Of a stretch of DNA of 64,000 nucleotides, positions 48,528-60,399 are shown in pieces. Source of the DNA: Dimorphilus gyrociliatus (lineage: Eukaryota > Annelida > Polychaeta > Dinophilidae); assembly GCA_904063045.1 (NCBI GenBank), contig CAJFCJ010000012.1, positions 2,496,498 to 2,560,497 on the forward strand, given 5' to 3'. Made by a program: the position numbers and the translations under genes. Each line of letters begins with the position of its first letter. Position 1 is the first letter of the stretch. The notes beneath the pieces are model-generated. The model saw only the letters and a list, made by a program, of their open reading frames with translations, was not told the origin of the DNA and did no database searches.

Positions 48528-49356
48528 TTATAAATTATGAATTATTGAAATTATTGAAGCACTGATTACAGCTGATAAGATACCGCTACCCTGTAAAATC
48601 ATTCCAGAATTTCTTTCGTGCTTAGTCAAATCGAATTTCTTTGCAGTTGCCGATTTATCTTCATGATGATCTCTAATTCTTCTATATCTCGTGTTTCCTC
48701 CAGCCGTTAGTAGATAGTATTCGTTACCTTTGTTTAAATTAAAGATTTCTTCGTCATTGTGAGTTTTAATTCTTGAAAATCGACATCGATATAAGTCTTT
48801 TGTTCCTTCGAAGTATCTCGAGACAACAGCACCAATAATTGGCTTAGATTTTACGTTAAACCTACCAGTTCCAATAGCGTAGTACATTTGAACAGTTTCA
48901 TTGTGATAGTCCGGAATTTGATAGACGCAAGCGATAATTGAAGTCTTTGCCTATTTTTGAATTGTAATTACAAAATTCAGATTGATTGAATGAATGAACG
49001 AAAGAATAAATGATAGGAATAATTGAAACCAACCATTAATTTATCATTTGAAAAGCCGATGGCAACGTAGGGTTTCTTACCCATCATTTCAAAATTGATA
49101 AAGTTACCATTATCCTTCCAAGTTATTATCTTTCTACAAGATGTTTCACTGTTACAAGAATTTGGTTCTAATAGGCAACCTTTTGTTTTACCACAGCCAG
49201 TTAAGTCGATAACCTGAGCCTGTAGATTAACATTTTCATTAGAATTATACTATTAGACTCTAACGAAGGTAGATTAATATCTCATTATTTCATGTTTACT
49301 TTTATTGTGCAGAAAGATAGTAGAGTAAAGAAGAGAACGTTCTGGATTGCCTTCAT
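48528..49356 (-). CDS. DOMON-domain protein A, secreted or GPI-anchored
   Basis: Three exons in phase, 221 residues: 49300-49356 (signal peptide MKAIQNVLFFTLLSFC), 49034-49219, 48528-48950. One DOMON unit: GCGKTKGCLLEPNSC, CRKIITWKDNG, FEMMGKKPYVAIGFS, then SIIACVYQI, VQMYYAIGTG, RCRFSRIKTHNDEEIFNL and EYYLLTAGG. It ends in a hydrophobic tail (ILSAVISASIISIIHNL), again like a GPI signal. Exon layout (signal / 186-bp first half / ~425-bp second half) matches gene C, so A and C are tandem duplicates. First gene of a head-to-tail array on the minus strand. Confidence 0.8.
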
Positions 49357-50605
49357 CTTTCTTATTATTTCTTATTTCGTCGTTTTACTCTTTTTCTCTT
49401 CTTGTCTCAATCAATAAAGGGATGAATGAGAATATTTTCAAAACTCTCTCTCTTTTATATGCTGTGATTTATGAGAAAAGTTACGCCCCGTTTCCCCCTC
49501 TTCCTTTAACTTGTCTATTATTAAATATCTATTTAATGATTTAATCCTTTTAATATGTAGAAATCATTGTGAATATTGATAAATAATGATTGTTTTCATT
49601 ATCTAATATTTTTGCATCTAATTTGCATATTTTTCATTTTTGTCATTATATCTATTTATGATTTTGGTTATATTGTCTGGAGGTCGTCTACTAGATATTA
49701 TATTATTCAAAATATTAGCGATAAGAGAGCGAATCTCACTCTTTTTCTCTCTTTCTTCTCCAACTAGATCCTCCTCTATATTCTTCCACTCTCTCTCTCT
49801 CTCTCCCTCGTTCTTCTATAAATACAATTCCCAAAGCCTTTTTTTATACTTTATTAGGAAAAAGAGACACGTTTTGTTTCTTTATATTCCTTTTTTTTTG
49901 TCGTCGCATAAAACTTTGAAAAGTGAATTTTTCAAGGTCGGCTAAACTCCTTTTATCTTTATCGGTTAGTAGATAGTTTTCTTTCTTTAAAGGCAAAACA
50001 CACAAAGCTATAAGCTAAATATACTAAATACGCGATATACTATTGGTAATTTCTTGGAATATTTAGTGACGCTTCATCCTAATTTCTTATTATTTAGAAG
50101 GGATAATCAGGCAATTTAGGTGGATAGACTAGAATTCTCTCTTTCATATTCTTAAGAACGCCGTAGCTATATTTTAAGAAGGAAAAGTAGAAAAAAATAT
50201 GGAGGAGGAGAGAGAAAGAGTAAAAAGAAGAAGAAACCAAGATAAATGACTACGAAGCGGAGGAGGTAAGATGAGGGGAATGTAAGATCGATTAATCTTA
50301 TACACTTATTTTTGTTCTCTGTAGCCCACTCAAAAGTAATCATGTTTCCTGTCATTTGCAGTCGGATAATTGTTAATAAAACGTTTATTTTTATCTTTAT
50401 TAAAAGCATTCGAACATAAAAAGTATATTCACTTTTTTTCTCATAAATAGGTCAGTAAACTTTAACAAGTTAACAATATTAGCTGTAGCAACTAATTCTA
50501 TAAAGGACTCTTCTTCTTTCCTTCTCTCTCGCATTTAGAACAATTTAAAGGAAGAAGAAGCATAAAAATAAATGAAATATAAACAAGGAGAAAGTGATAA
50601 ATCTT

Positions 50606-50890
50606 ATTGGAATTGTTTTCGTTTCATCCTTTCATATCGATATGCCATATTGTCTAAGAAGCGATAATATCCAGCTACACCTGTCTTCCCCTCTTCGGCC
50701 ACCGTTATTCTTTCTCAATCCGTCAGGCCAGTGTGATTAGTTGTCTATATGAAATAGAAAAGAGAGTTTCCAACCCTTATAGTTGAAAATCTCTACTTGC
50801 ATTTTTAAGAACAAGATAGTTTCCTTACGACATTGTTATCCAATTTGTTAAATGAAGTTTTACCTGATCAACGCTAAGAATATAAAGGTG
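50606..50890. other. Unassigned GC-richer patch with open frames and a candidate first exon
   Basis: At 50606-50715 the DNA is less AT-rich than its surroundings. On the minus strand it reads as ~35 codons (ITVAEEGKTGVAGYYRFLD...KRKQFQ) from a possible AG acceptor to a stop; on the plus strand a different ~33-codon frame is open. At about 50853-50888 a plus-strand ATG opens MKFYLINAKNIK and ends at a GTGAGA donor. I cannot link these to other exons or name a protein. Confidence 0.25.
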
Positions 50891-52719
50891 AGAGTGTACG
50901 CTTAGTAATTATTAAATAATATTCTACAGTATATTAGAAATAGTGAAAAAAGCCTATCCATTTGTCGGATTACAGATTTTTTTCGATGGATTGTTAGGAA
51001 AGAGAAACAATAGTCTTATGACACAATATTAATATTGGAGATAGCAGCAGCAGCAGCAACAGAGAGAGAGAGAATGGTGTCTTTGGTAGATGGGTTAACA
51101 AGTTGTTGGATAGTTATTACAAAGAAAAGTATTAGAATGTTGAAAAAATCAATAGTTTCCTACGAAAACGATTATATTTGATGAAAAAAAAACAAAGTAC
51201 CATTAATCGTACAAAAAGCCAACTGTCGATTGAAGATGAAAAGTTATCGAAACTATTATAAAGAGAAGGGTGAAAAGATGTAAATACTACTTATACGGTA
51301 TATAATTGATTTATCCTTTTGTTTACTTACTTTGTTAGTAAGTTAGCTATTATTAGTTTTATTCTGGATGAGATGGACTAATAAAAAAATTCATTGATCA
51401 ATTATCTTTCATGTCAACTGGGATAAAGGAGTTGTTAGCCTATGTAATAAGTAATTGTTAATGTCTCAATTTTCTCTGTCATCTACGAAATATATAGTAA
51501 AGAATTCTTGTTTTTGACCTTCGGAAAGAATTCTTAATAAGGATCAACAGCGTAAAATTTAACCTATAAATTTACCTTTACTCGTTTCCTCTCTCTCTCT
51601 CTCTCTCTTCTCTCTTCTCTCTACTTTTTTTTTAGTTTGAGTCGTTAATTCGAAATAAAATAATGAGCATCGAGGAAATGTCTATGACTTTTCTCCAATT
51701 TCCCTCAATTCTCATAATAGTGCCCTTAAACCGAGAGTAATGAAAATCCGTCTTTTAGGGCAGAATTTATTAAACTGAAAAGTAGGCTGTTTTTAATTAT
51801 TTTGCGGGGTTAAATGTTAAGTAGGGCAGCTACTTTTGTTAGTAATTTCCTATCAAGAAAATGTTCTTCCAGGTGCGTAAAATGAGAGAGAGAAAGGGAG
51901 AAAAATACAAATCTATACAATAATATCTACATAATTATTTTCACCTAACGTTAAAATAGGTTGGCAGCGTCTATATTAACCTTTAAAGTCCTTATTAAGC
52001 AAAGAAATATTATGATATTTATAATCTTTACCTTCTCTCTGCGTGTACTTTTATCCGTTTATCTATCCATCTCTCCCTCTCTTTCTCTCTCTCTTCTGAG
52101 GTAGATATGGCCTTGAAGATAGTAAACCAGTGTTTTCTTTTAAAAAAACAGGATTATTTTTTTTTTTAACTTTTTAATTATCTTTTTACAAAGAAATCTA
52201 TAGAAGTAATCGCTTTTTTAATATCGTGAATCCTAAATTTATCTATCATTTTTTCCCTCCTCTATATATCTCCTTCTCCTTCTCATCCTTTCTGAGAGTT
52301 TATTATTATATTAAAAATTTACATGTAACGCCTTTTTAAAATTCATTTAGCGTAACGGCACTAAATTCAGTCGTCAACTTCAGATGGCACCACGTGAATA
52401 ATGATTATTAAATATTGTTTCTAATTTGTCCTTTTAGCTAGAATATCACGTGACATAACATGTCGGTTGGTAGGGGTGGCCGGTTATTCGATCAATTCAT
52501 CCAACTATTTTAATATGCAATTATAGTTACAAAACAATTTTTTATTTAAGGGAAAATAATAAGTAAAGTACACGCATGCGTATTCATATAAAAAGAAATA
52601 AGAAGACATGGGTATTACTTTTTAAATACATGTACTGTATATATACATATATAAAAAATATATATGAATCGAGGTCAATTTGTTTTTAATGAAATTTTGG
52701 CCGGAAAATAAAAGGGAGA

Positions 52720-52720
52720 G

Positions 52721-52752
<32 letters not shown>

Positions 52753-52760
52753 AGAAGAGA
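52720..52760. repeat. (GAA)n microsatellite
   Basis: GAA-rich run in the gene-poor region before the MARVEL gene, the same unit that is in frame in the Dispatched-like gene. Confidence 0.85.
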
Positions 52761-53089
52761 AATTTCTTTTAGCTAATACTTATAAAAGTATATGAAGAAG
52801 ATGAAAGAGATAAATAAATCATTTATAAAATGTCTGCTTTCTATTTATCTCTCTATCTATTTTACTTAAGTAAAAGGAAATCTTTCCTATCTCCTTAATT
52901 AAAGTGTAATATTGCACATTTTCAAATAAAAAATAACAAACAATTATCAACATAATTTATTTATGTTATCCTATCTAGTTTACGATTTAACAGCTATTTA
53001 AAAAGAAAGTAGAACCGGAAGGAAGAAAAAATGCGTGAATAAAACAAAAAAGACATTTTGTTGTGGAAAATTTCTCTGCTCGCATCCCC

Positions 53090-53319
53090 TGACATAACAG
53101 CCGGTGTTACACTTCCGTTACAAGGGAAAATGGCGGTTATCACGTGACCCTCAGCTCGGAGATGATATTATGATTTGCCAGTCCGTGGTGTTCCTGCGGC
53201 CTGTCTCAGTTCCCGTATAGAATAATCACCAACAAATCAGGCTTCTCCGTCTCTTATCCTCTCATCTCCTACCTAGAAGACGTCGTTCTTAGCTTAGTGT
53301 TTAATTAATTAGTTCAATT
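53090..53319 (+). promoter_or_regulatory. Promoter region of the MARVEL gene
   Basis: GC-richer stretch just upstream of the start codon. It contains AAAATGGCGG (YY1-like) at about 53127 and, a few bases on, TCACGTGACC, a match to the E-box/CLEAR-type core, about 180 bp before the ATG. Confidence 0.4.
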
Positions 53320-54137
53320 ATGCAGGCTCCTCCTCCTCCTCCGCAGTCAGCTTATAGTCAAATTCCAACCTACAATCAAGTTCAAACGGCGCAAACGGGT
53401 AGGTAAAAAGCCGAATAGGCTGTTCGATTATAAATTCGTTAATTTGATTGGAATTGAATAATTGTTTATTTATAGTATACGAACAAAGAGAAACGATTCA
53501 AGCAGCAGCGCAAACTGTACAACAGGAAAAAGAAAGCGGTGTTATAGATCATACATATTTACCTCATAAAGGAATTCATGGAATTCTCAAAGTTGTACAA
53601 TGCGTTAGTATTAAAAAGCAACAACGGCAAATCGTTAATATATCAAATAATCACTTATTAAATGCATATACATACATACGTACAGATCCTAACACTTATT
53701 GCATACATAATAAGCGAATTGGCAATTGATTGCAGTAGGTCGCATATAACACAAGGATTCTTTAAAATCTTAACGCTGGGATCTTTCGTTGCAACTCTAG
53801 TCGTTTGGGCAGTACTTTTATTAAAACTCGACAAAAGGATATTCCGCTGTTGTAACTGGTCCATAGTTCTCTTAGGATTCCATGGTGTTATATGCGTTTG
53901 TTTCTTTTTCACCGATATTGTTCTAGCTGTTCAAGCTTGCTTTGGAGCCGACAAAGCTTCCTGCGTAAGTTCAATATATAATCTTTCATTCTCCTCCAAC
54001 GTTCTCTGACTGTTGCTTATTTACAGGCTTTTGGATTCTTTTGTCTTTTTGCCTACGGGGCCGGATTGATCGTTGCTGTCAGACAATATATGGACTCGAA
54101 ACGACCAAGCGTGCCTGAGGCGGACACGAAGTATTAG
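53320..54137 (+). CDS. MARVEL-domain four-TM protein
   Basis: Four exons in phase, 198 residues: 53320-53398, 53476-53603, 53686-53964, 54027-54137. The N-terminus is Pro/Gln/Tyr-rich (MQAPPPPPQSAYSQIPTYNQ), followed by a polar cytosolic stretch. The MARVEL domain has four hydrophobic helices: GILKVVQCILTLIAYIISEL; ILTLGSFVATLVVWAVLLL; IVLLGFHGVICVCFFFTDI; FGFFCLFAYGAGLIVAV. The tail is short and charged (RQYMDSKRPSVPEADTKY). MARVEL proteins (MAL, plasmolipin, CMTM, singles bar) work in membrane apposition and vesicle traffic. Helix layout and length fit the CMTM/plasmolipin size class, but I cannot assign one member. AATAAA at 54484-54489. Confidence 0.82.
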
Positions 54138-54818
54138 TCAACAAATTAAATATTATCTTATCTCCACAGAGTCGGTTATAGGGGTTTTTATAGAATCCTA
54201 TTTAGAAGCTTACTGAGTTCTTCTCATGCTGGTAGCTCAAGAGATCTCCAATATTTTACGAAAGAAACAGAAAACCATTTTAAAGCTCATGTATACTCAT
54301 CCTACTGCCTTTTTTTTCTATGCCATCTCTCTCTTTCTCCCTTCCCTCTATCTATCTATTTTATCTAACCGTCTATAAACTCTAATAGTTTTAAGTTATT
54401 AATACATTAAGCATCCTCTATGATCTGTCTAGTTGTACAGTGATATTTTTGGTTTAGACATCTTCTAAGTGTTTTGTTAGAAGAATAAAAAACAAATAAG
54501 TACTCATTAATGATCGTTTTTTTTTGTTAATTAAAATAATGATAAAGATTTCACTTAGTTCACCTTGATATTACTTCGTCACAAGCTTATAAAAGTCATC
54601 TCTTTGAATTTACCACTCTTTACAAAGTTTAGTATGGTTCAGTGGTCTTTTCATATTTCAACATTACAATTTCACGCGCTGAACATGGGACGTCATTTTG
54701 AAACAGGAAGTGATGTTGGAATTTTATTTATCGCTCACTCAAGTCTTGTACTAATTTTCGGTCGATAAATTTTAAACAATAATTTTCCAAGTGCCACAAA
54801 GGCAAGAGGGAAGATTAA
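54138..54818. other. Intergenic, 3' UTR of the MARVEL gene
   Basis: Contains the likely polyadenylation signal at 54484-54489 and then the upstream region of FCSK. An open frame at 54565-54768 lacks domain or splice support. Confidence 0.6.
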
Positions 54819-55141
54819 ATGATGAATCACGTGAGTTTACAAATAATTGACTAATTTTCAATCTAAAGTTATTTCATGAAGGATTTCTAATTTCTATATA
54901 TTCAACACTAAATCTACTTTATTAGTTGATAAATTTAATATTAAACTGACTTTAAAAGGCCCGCAAAGTAATTTCATATATATTGCATACATTTGAAAAA
55001 GATTGAATGTATTTAAAGAAGATATTTTTTCTAAAAAATCATATAAAAATTCTTTTACAGGATTTATGATTAGTTCTTACAGCCATCAAGGTAAAATTGG
55101 TTTACGTCGAAAGATGATTAAGAAATATGTCCATATACATA

Positions 55142-55200
<59 letters not shown>

Positions 55201-58200
55201 TAATACGATTTAGTTTTAAACCTACATCAGACCTACATAAAAGACATTATAACTTATAAATAAATATTTAAAATATCTAATTATCAGTAATTTTCGTGAT
55301 TTCTTCTTCTTTGTCTTTATAATTATTAAAAAGATAAAAATAGAATTAGAATGAATGTAGCGATTTTAAGAGAAGACTCTTTTCTATTATTGTTAACAAT
55401 TGCCTTTTGTCAAGGTTACAGTTCTTTTTTTTTATTGCAATTAAATATATGAAATATATTCTCTCTTTCATCTTCTTCCTTTACTTTTATCACTAACAGA
55501 AGAACAATAAGAAAGTTGATTGGACAGCGGTAGTTCTAACATGCCAGAGCAAAGACAATGCTCATCAATTTCAAATAGGTTTTAGTTTTCTTTGTTGTTT
55601 TTAAATACTAATTCTCTAATTGTAGTATATTTTTATAGAATTGGAGACGAGACAGAGAAAAGGCTACTTTCCTCGTTCAACTCTTGTTCTTACGGTTGAG
55701 GACCCAAAAGATCATGTTGGCAGTGGTGGGGCAACTCTCAATGCTCTTCTCGTTATTGCAGAGCATTTAAGTGCTAAAAGAGGATTTACTGTAGTTAATC
55801 CGGATGTGCTACATAATGCTCATATATTAGTTTTACATATGGGTCGAGATTTTGCTTTTGATCCTTTAGGAAGAGCATTTGCAACTTTGCCACTCGCTTT
55901 AAAAGATTCTTCAAAGCCAATTGGTCTTGTATCGAATTTGGACGTTCTTATCGAAAATATAAGTTCAATGGTAAAACGACTTTTTTCTTTATTTCAATGA
56001 AAAGATAAGAGAAAAAGAAAAGATCGTAATTTTTACAATTTTCTAATTTCCCATTTCTTTTCTCTTTTTGAAAATAGTTGGCCATCGACTCACCACCAGG
56101 TGTTTGGGTTGGTAGTTTGGATCTCTTTCTGGACATTGAAGAGAGTATTAAAGTCGGAACTGAAGATGTTTGTGCTATAATTGTACCCGCTCCTATTGAC
56201 TATGCCAAATGTCACGGCGTCTTTGAAGTTGATAAAAAGGGACGTCTTTTGGATATGATTTATCAAGGGTCGGACGAAAAGTTAAGACAAGTATCGTTGG
56301 GAAAAGATACAGTTCCTGTTATATCTGGTGTAATGTTTTTCAACACAAAAATGGCAGAGAAAATGATATCCTTCCATACAATGCCGCCTCTAGACGCCTG
56401 TACATATATGGGCTTGGACACCGGATCGACGCCAATTGAAGTATTAAGCGAATTTTCTAATTTTTATATCTTTTGGAATAGGATGAAAAAGCCTTTATTA
56501 TTATTACAAAATTGTTCTATTTTCAATTTTAGTTGTCGATATTCTTCGACTTTATGATCGCAATGTGTCTTAACGTAACACAAGAATCGTTTGTATCTGG
56601 TGAAAGGTCTGTTCCTTACGGTAAATCGAGGAGAAGGATGACACCTGAAAAAGCGAGATTACTGAGATCGGCTAGAGGCGTTCTTTGGCAACAACTTCAC
56701 GGAACTGTCGCCGTTGCCAGTTTGCATTATTGTTTTCTTTTAAACTATAAATAATTCTTTTCTGCTTTTTAGGAGTTATCAAGGGAAAACATAGCTACAT
56801 GAACGATTTAGCTCTTGTTCATCATCGTCATATGCTCTCTAATCCTTTTCAATCAGCCAAATCTTACAATTGGCTAAATCAATGTCACGCTAAAGTTACT
56901 GGAATTCAATCGGAAGACAGTGTTGTTATAAATAGTACTGTTACCTGTGACATACCGAAAAAAACCGTTATTTCTCATTCGAATATAGGATCTGGTATGA
57001 CTATCGGTGACAATTGCATTATTAACGGTGTTGATTTACCAAATTTTGAACAAACTATCCCTTCGAATTCTGTAATTTCTTCCTTCCGTATCCGGCTACC
57101 AACTATGGGTTGCGGAGGGAACGTCGTTACAACAATTCTTGGTTTACAGGACGACGTGATGCTATCGATATCTTCTCCCGAAAGTACATTTGTTAATATA
57201 CCTTGGTGTGAATTCTTTAAAAGAACCGATATAAAAAAGGAAGACTTATGGGAAAATGTCTCCGATTTGCAGAATTGTTGCTTATTAAATGCTAGACTAT
57301 TTCCGGTATTCCATCCTCTTCACCCTATTACAGCGTCGGACGTACTGTGGTTTGCCACCAATATCGAAAGTAACGTTGAAAAATGGAGACAATCGTGGAG
57401 ATTATCGTTAAAAGATATCCTTATGTTTGTCGATGTATCCTCGGAATTCGCTTGGAGACGGCAAGTTTTCTCTAAAGTAACCGAATATAAAGTTGAAAAG
57501 ACGCTTTCAGGAAAGTTCGACAACGGACTTGGCAATCTATACATTTCGGCTTGTATCGACGGATACGAAGGTCAAATTTTAAATGTTCTCGATTCTGTGG
57601 CAATTAACTCAAACGATCCTGGTATGGCTGCTAGATCTCTGGCTAACATTGCTGACGTTCTCGGTTTTATGGTCGAATCTAGAGGTGGTTTAAGGAGTGG
57701 ACCAGCTGGAAATAGGCAGTGGGCTAAAGCATTTAATTATCTCGAAAAAGGTAAGATTCCCGAAGGCGTTATGGCCTTAACCGAAGAGAGGAATAAATGG
57801 ATTGGACGCGTAGATTTATTAGTAAGAACGGCAAGGCATTACGAAGGCGCTGCTCAGATTCTTATTCGAAAAGCCGTTGAGACTGGAAAAGAGTTTATTA
57901 GACTATCGCAGGCAACAGCACCTCCGGTTGATACCTGGATAAAAGCAACATGTCCAGCCAGAATAGACTTTAGCGGAGGTTGGTCCGATACTCCTCCAAT
58001 CTCCTACGAAAACGGAGGAAAAGTCACAAATATGGCAATAAAAGTGGACGGAAAGAGGCCAATCGGAGCGAAAGCTAGAAGAATAGCCGAATGTAAGATT
58101 ATATTTCGTAGTTTGGACAAGGACGCAGTTGAAATAGTTATTGATGACGTTAATCAGTTGAAGGATTATAATCAACCGCACGCTCCTGGAGCTTTAATAA

Positions 58201-59689
58201 AAGCGGCGTTGATTTGCAGCGAAATTCTAAATTTAGAGACTCCTTTAGAGGATCAATTAACCAATGGTGGCTATGAAATAGTTTCGTGGAGTGATTTACC
58301 TCGTGGATCAGGTTTGGGAACGAGTTCAATTCTTGCTGGAGCTATCCTGGCTGCTCTATGGACGGCGGCTGGTTTCAAATACACGGTCAAAGATATACAC
58401 CATACTATTCTCTATTTAGAGCAGATGCTAACAACTGGAGGAGGATGGCAAGATCAAGTGGGAGGTTTATGCCCTGGTGTAAAGATTGGTTCAACAAAAA
58501 AAGGTTTTCCAGTAGAAATAAAATCAAAGCAATTAAAGATAAGCGAACGAACTGAAGCGGAATTAAACGAACGACTTCTTCTTGTTTATACTGGAAAGAC
58601 TAGATTGGCCAAAAATTTACTTCAGAACGTCATAAGAAATTGGTTTGCTAGAAATCCGAATATTGTTCAAACTCTCCAGGAGTTGGTTGCAACGGCTGAA
58701 AAATGCGCAGAATGTTTCGAAAAAGGAGATTTGGCTGGTATTGGCGAATGTTTAAAGGTATAGTATGCATTGTAGAATACGGTATTACTAATAATGCTTG
58801 CATTAGTATACTAATTTGTTAGAATATACAGTATTAATATTTGATTATTCGTTCGTTTGTTCGTTAGTTCATATTCGTTATTGTAGTATTTTTATTATCA
58901 TTTCAGAAATACTGGCAAATGAAGCAGTTCGTCGCTCCCGGATGCACTACTATTTGGATTAACGAGATGCTGGAAGCTCTTAGTCCATTGGCTCACGGGA
59001 TGTGTATGGCTGGAGCGGGTGGTGGTGGTTTCCTTTACGTTCTCATGATAGATCCCGATATGCATGAAATGGTCAACAACATGTTGATAAATCTTGAAGT
59101 AAGTAATAATTTTTCAATTCATCTTTAACCCCGATTTGTCCAACTCTATCGTCATACTAGAGTGATAGAGCAGCAGATGAATCTACTCTATTTTTATACG
59201 ATAACTATTGAAATGGACGCTTCTTTCTTTCTTTCTTTCAATAGTAATAAGAGAAAGACGATGTGTTTTCTTTCTCCTCCTTAAACGCTAATCATTTTCT
59301 TGCTTTTAATTGTTGTTTTTGATAGTGTTGTTGTTGTTGTTGTTGTGGTTTCGTTTTTATTTTCACACAACCATTTCTATTAATAGTTTAATACTTTTGA
59401 CACTTGAGTGATATCTGAAGAGTGTATAAAATTTGTCTGGGCTATAAATGTTTTATTACTACTATTAACATTATCTATTTTTATTGTTATAGCTTTGGAT
59501 GATTTTTGTTGTTTTTTTTTGATTTTTAGCCCCGACAATGTAAACAAGTGCATTCTATTTTTATTAATGAGTACCATCTATTTCTATATGGTTTCTTTTT
59601 TTCTTTATTTCCAGGGTCTTACGGACGTGTCGGTTCACAGAACGGAAATGGACAAAGATGGACTAATAGTTACGGTTGGGGATGATTAG
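54819..59689 (+). CDS. FCSK: L-fucose kinase (fucokinase)
   Basis: Phosphorylates L-fucose to fucose-1-phosphate in the cytosolic salvage route to GDP-fucose. Exons in phase: 55500-55578, 55639-55970, 56078-56440, 56533-56719, 56773-58757, 58907-59098, 59615-59689. A 12-bp first exon (54819-54830, MMNH, donor GTGAGT) is inferred from phase only. With it the protein is 1,074 residues, against ~1,084 in human. The N-terminal half is the fucose-1-P guanylyltransferase-like domain ([48 protein letters not shown]). The C-terminal half is a GHMP kinase: [16 protein letters not shown], the ATP-binding loop [25 protein letters not shown] and [13 protein letters not shown]. Key glycine-rich motifs are intact. 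AATAAA at 59784-59789. Confidence 0.93.
54831..55499 (+). other. Inferred first intron of FCSK with (AT)n
   Basis: About 670 bp containing a (TA)n run at 55145-55193. An ATG at about 55351 opens a short frame, but it is not joined in phase to the next exon by a donor I trust. Confidence 0.5.
55145..55193. repeat. (TA)n microsatellite
   Basis: Pure TA run of about 49 bp in the inferred first intron of FCSK. Confidence 0.9.
59099..59614 (+). other. Last intron of FCSK
   Basis: About 516 bp, with (TTG)n near 59325-59345; no exon seen. Confidence 0.75.
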
Positions 59690-60361
59690 AAGCTGTCTCC
59701 TATATATCTGTGATAACTACAAATTGAGAGACAAAAGAGAAAAATGACGATATATTTCTTTTCTTTGTTATAAAACCCTTTTGAATAAAAATTTGTCAAT
59801 TGTCAGTAATTTGTAGTCTCTCTCTCTCTCTCGTAGTTTATGCGAAACGTCTTAATCCTCTTTTTTTCAGAGTCTTTCAGTTCAAGATAAGACAACAATA
59901 TTTTATTTTTTTTATTATTATAAGTTATACATGAAATCTTTTTTGATATAAATGAGTTTTCCCCCTAAATTCTTCTTCTTCATTATCATCATCATCATCT
60001 TCTTCCTCTTCTTCGTTTTTCGCAATATAAATCCTAGCTGCACTCTATTTGTTTTCTTCATACATTTTTTTTTATAAATGTCAAACTGGTATTGATTTCT
60101 TAATTAAAAAAGAAGAGTGCAAACGCTTCTTTAATGGTTTCTTTCTTAAATTAAAACAGAAGATATCTAGAATATAGTTTATATAAGTACTGTGGTTGAA
60201 TGGAGGGTATGAAGAACAACTGATTAAATGAATATCTGGGTGTAGAAATGAAAGAATGAATGAATGAATAGATGATTGAATGAAGGATTGAATGAATGAA
60301 TGTATGAATGAAGGAATGGCGGCAAATGAATGAATGAATGAATGAATGAATGCATGTTTTA

Positions 60362-60399
<38 letters not shown>

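Larger units (their letters stand above)
49357..53319. other. Gene-poor region upstream of the MARVEL gene
   Basis: About 4 kb of AT-rich DNA with (CT)n (49789-49806, 51590-51622), (CAG)n (about 51043-51060) and (GAA)n (about 52720-52760). Apart from the patch at 50606-50890 no coding signal is visible. CACGTG occurs near 52393 and 52448. Confidence 0.5.

Noticed and set aside
60247-60352. Possible CRISPR-like regular repeat
   Set aside because: Pure short tandem repeat without spacers, in an animal-type genome.
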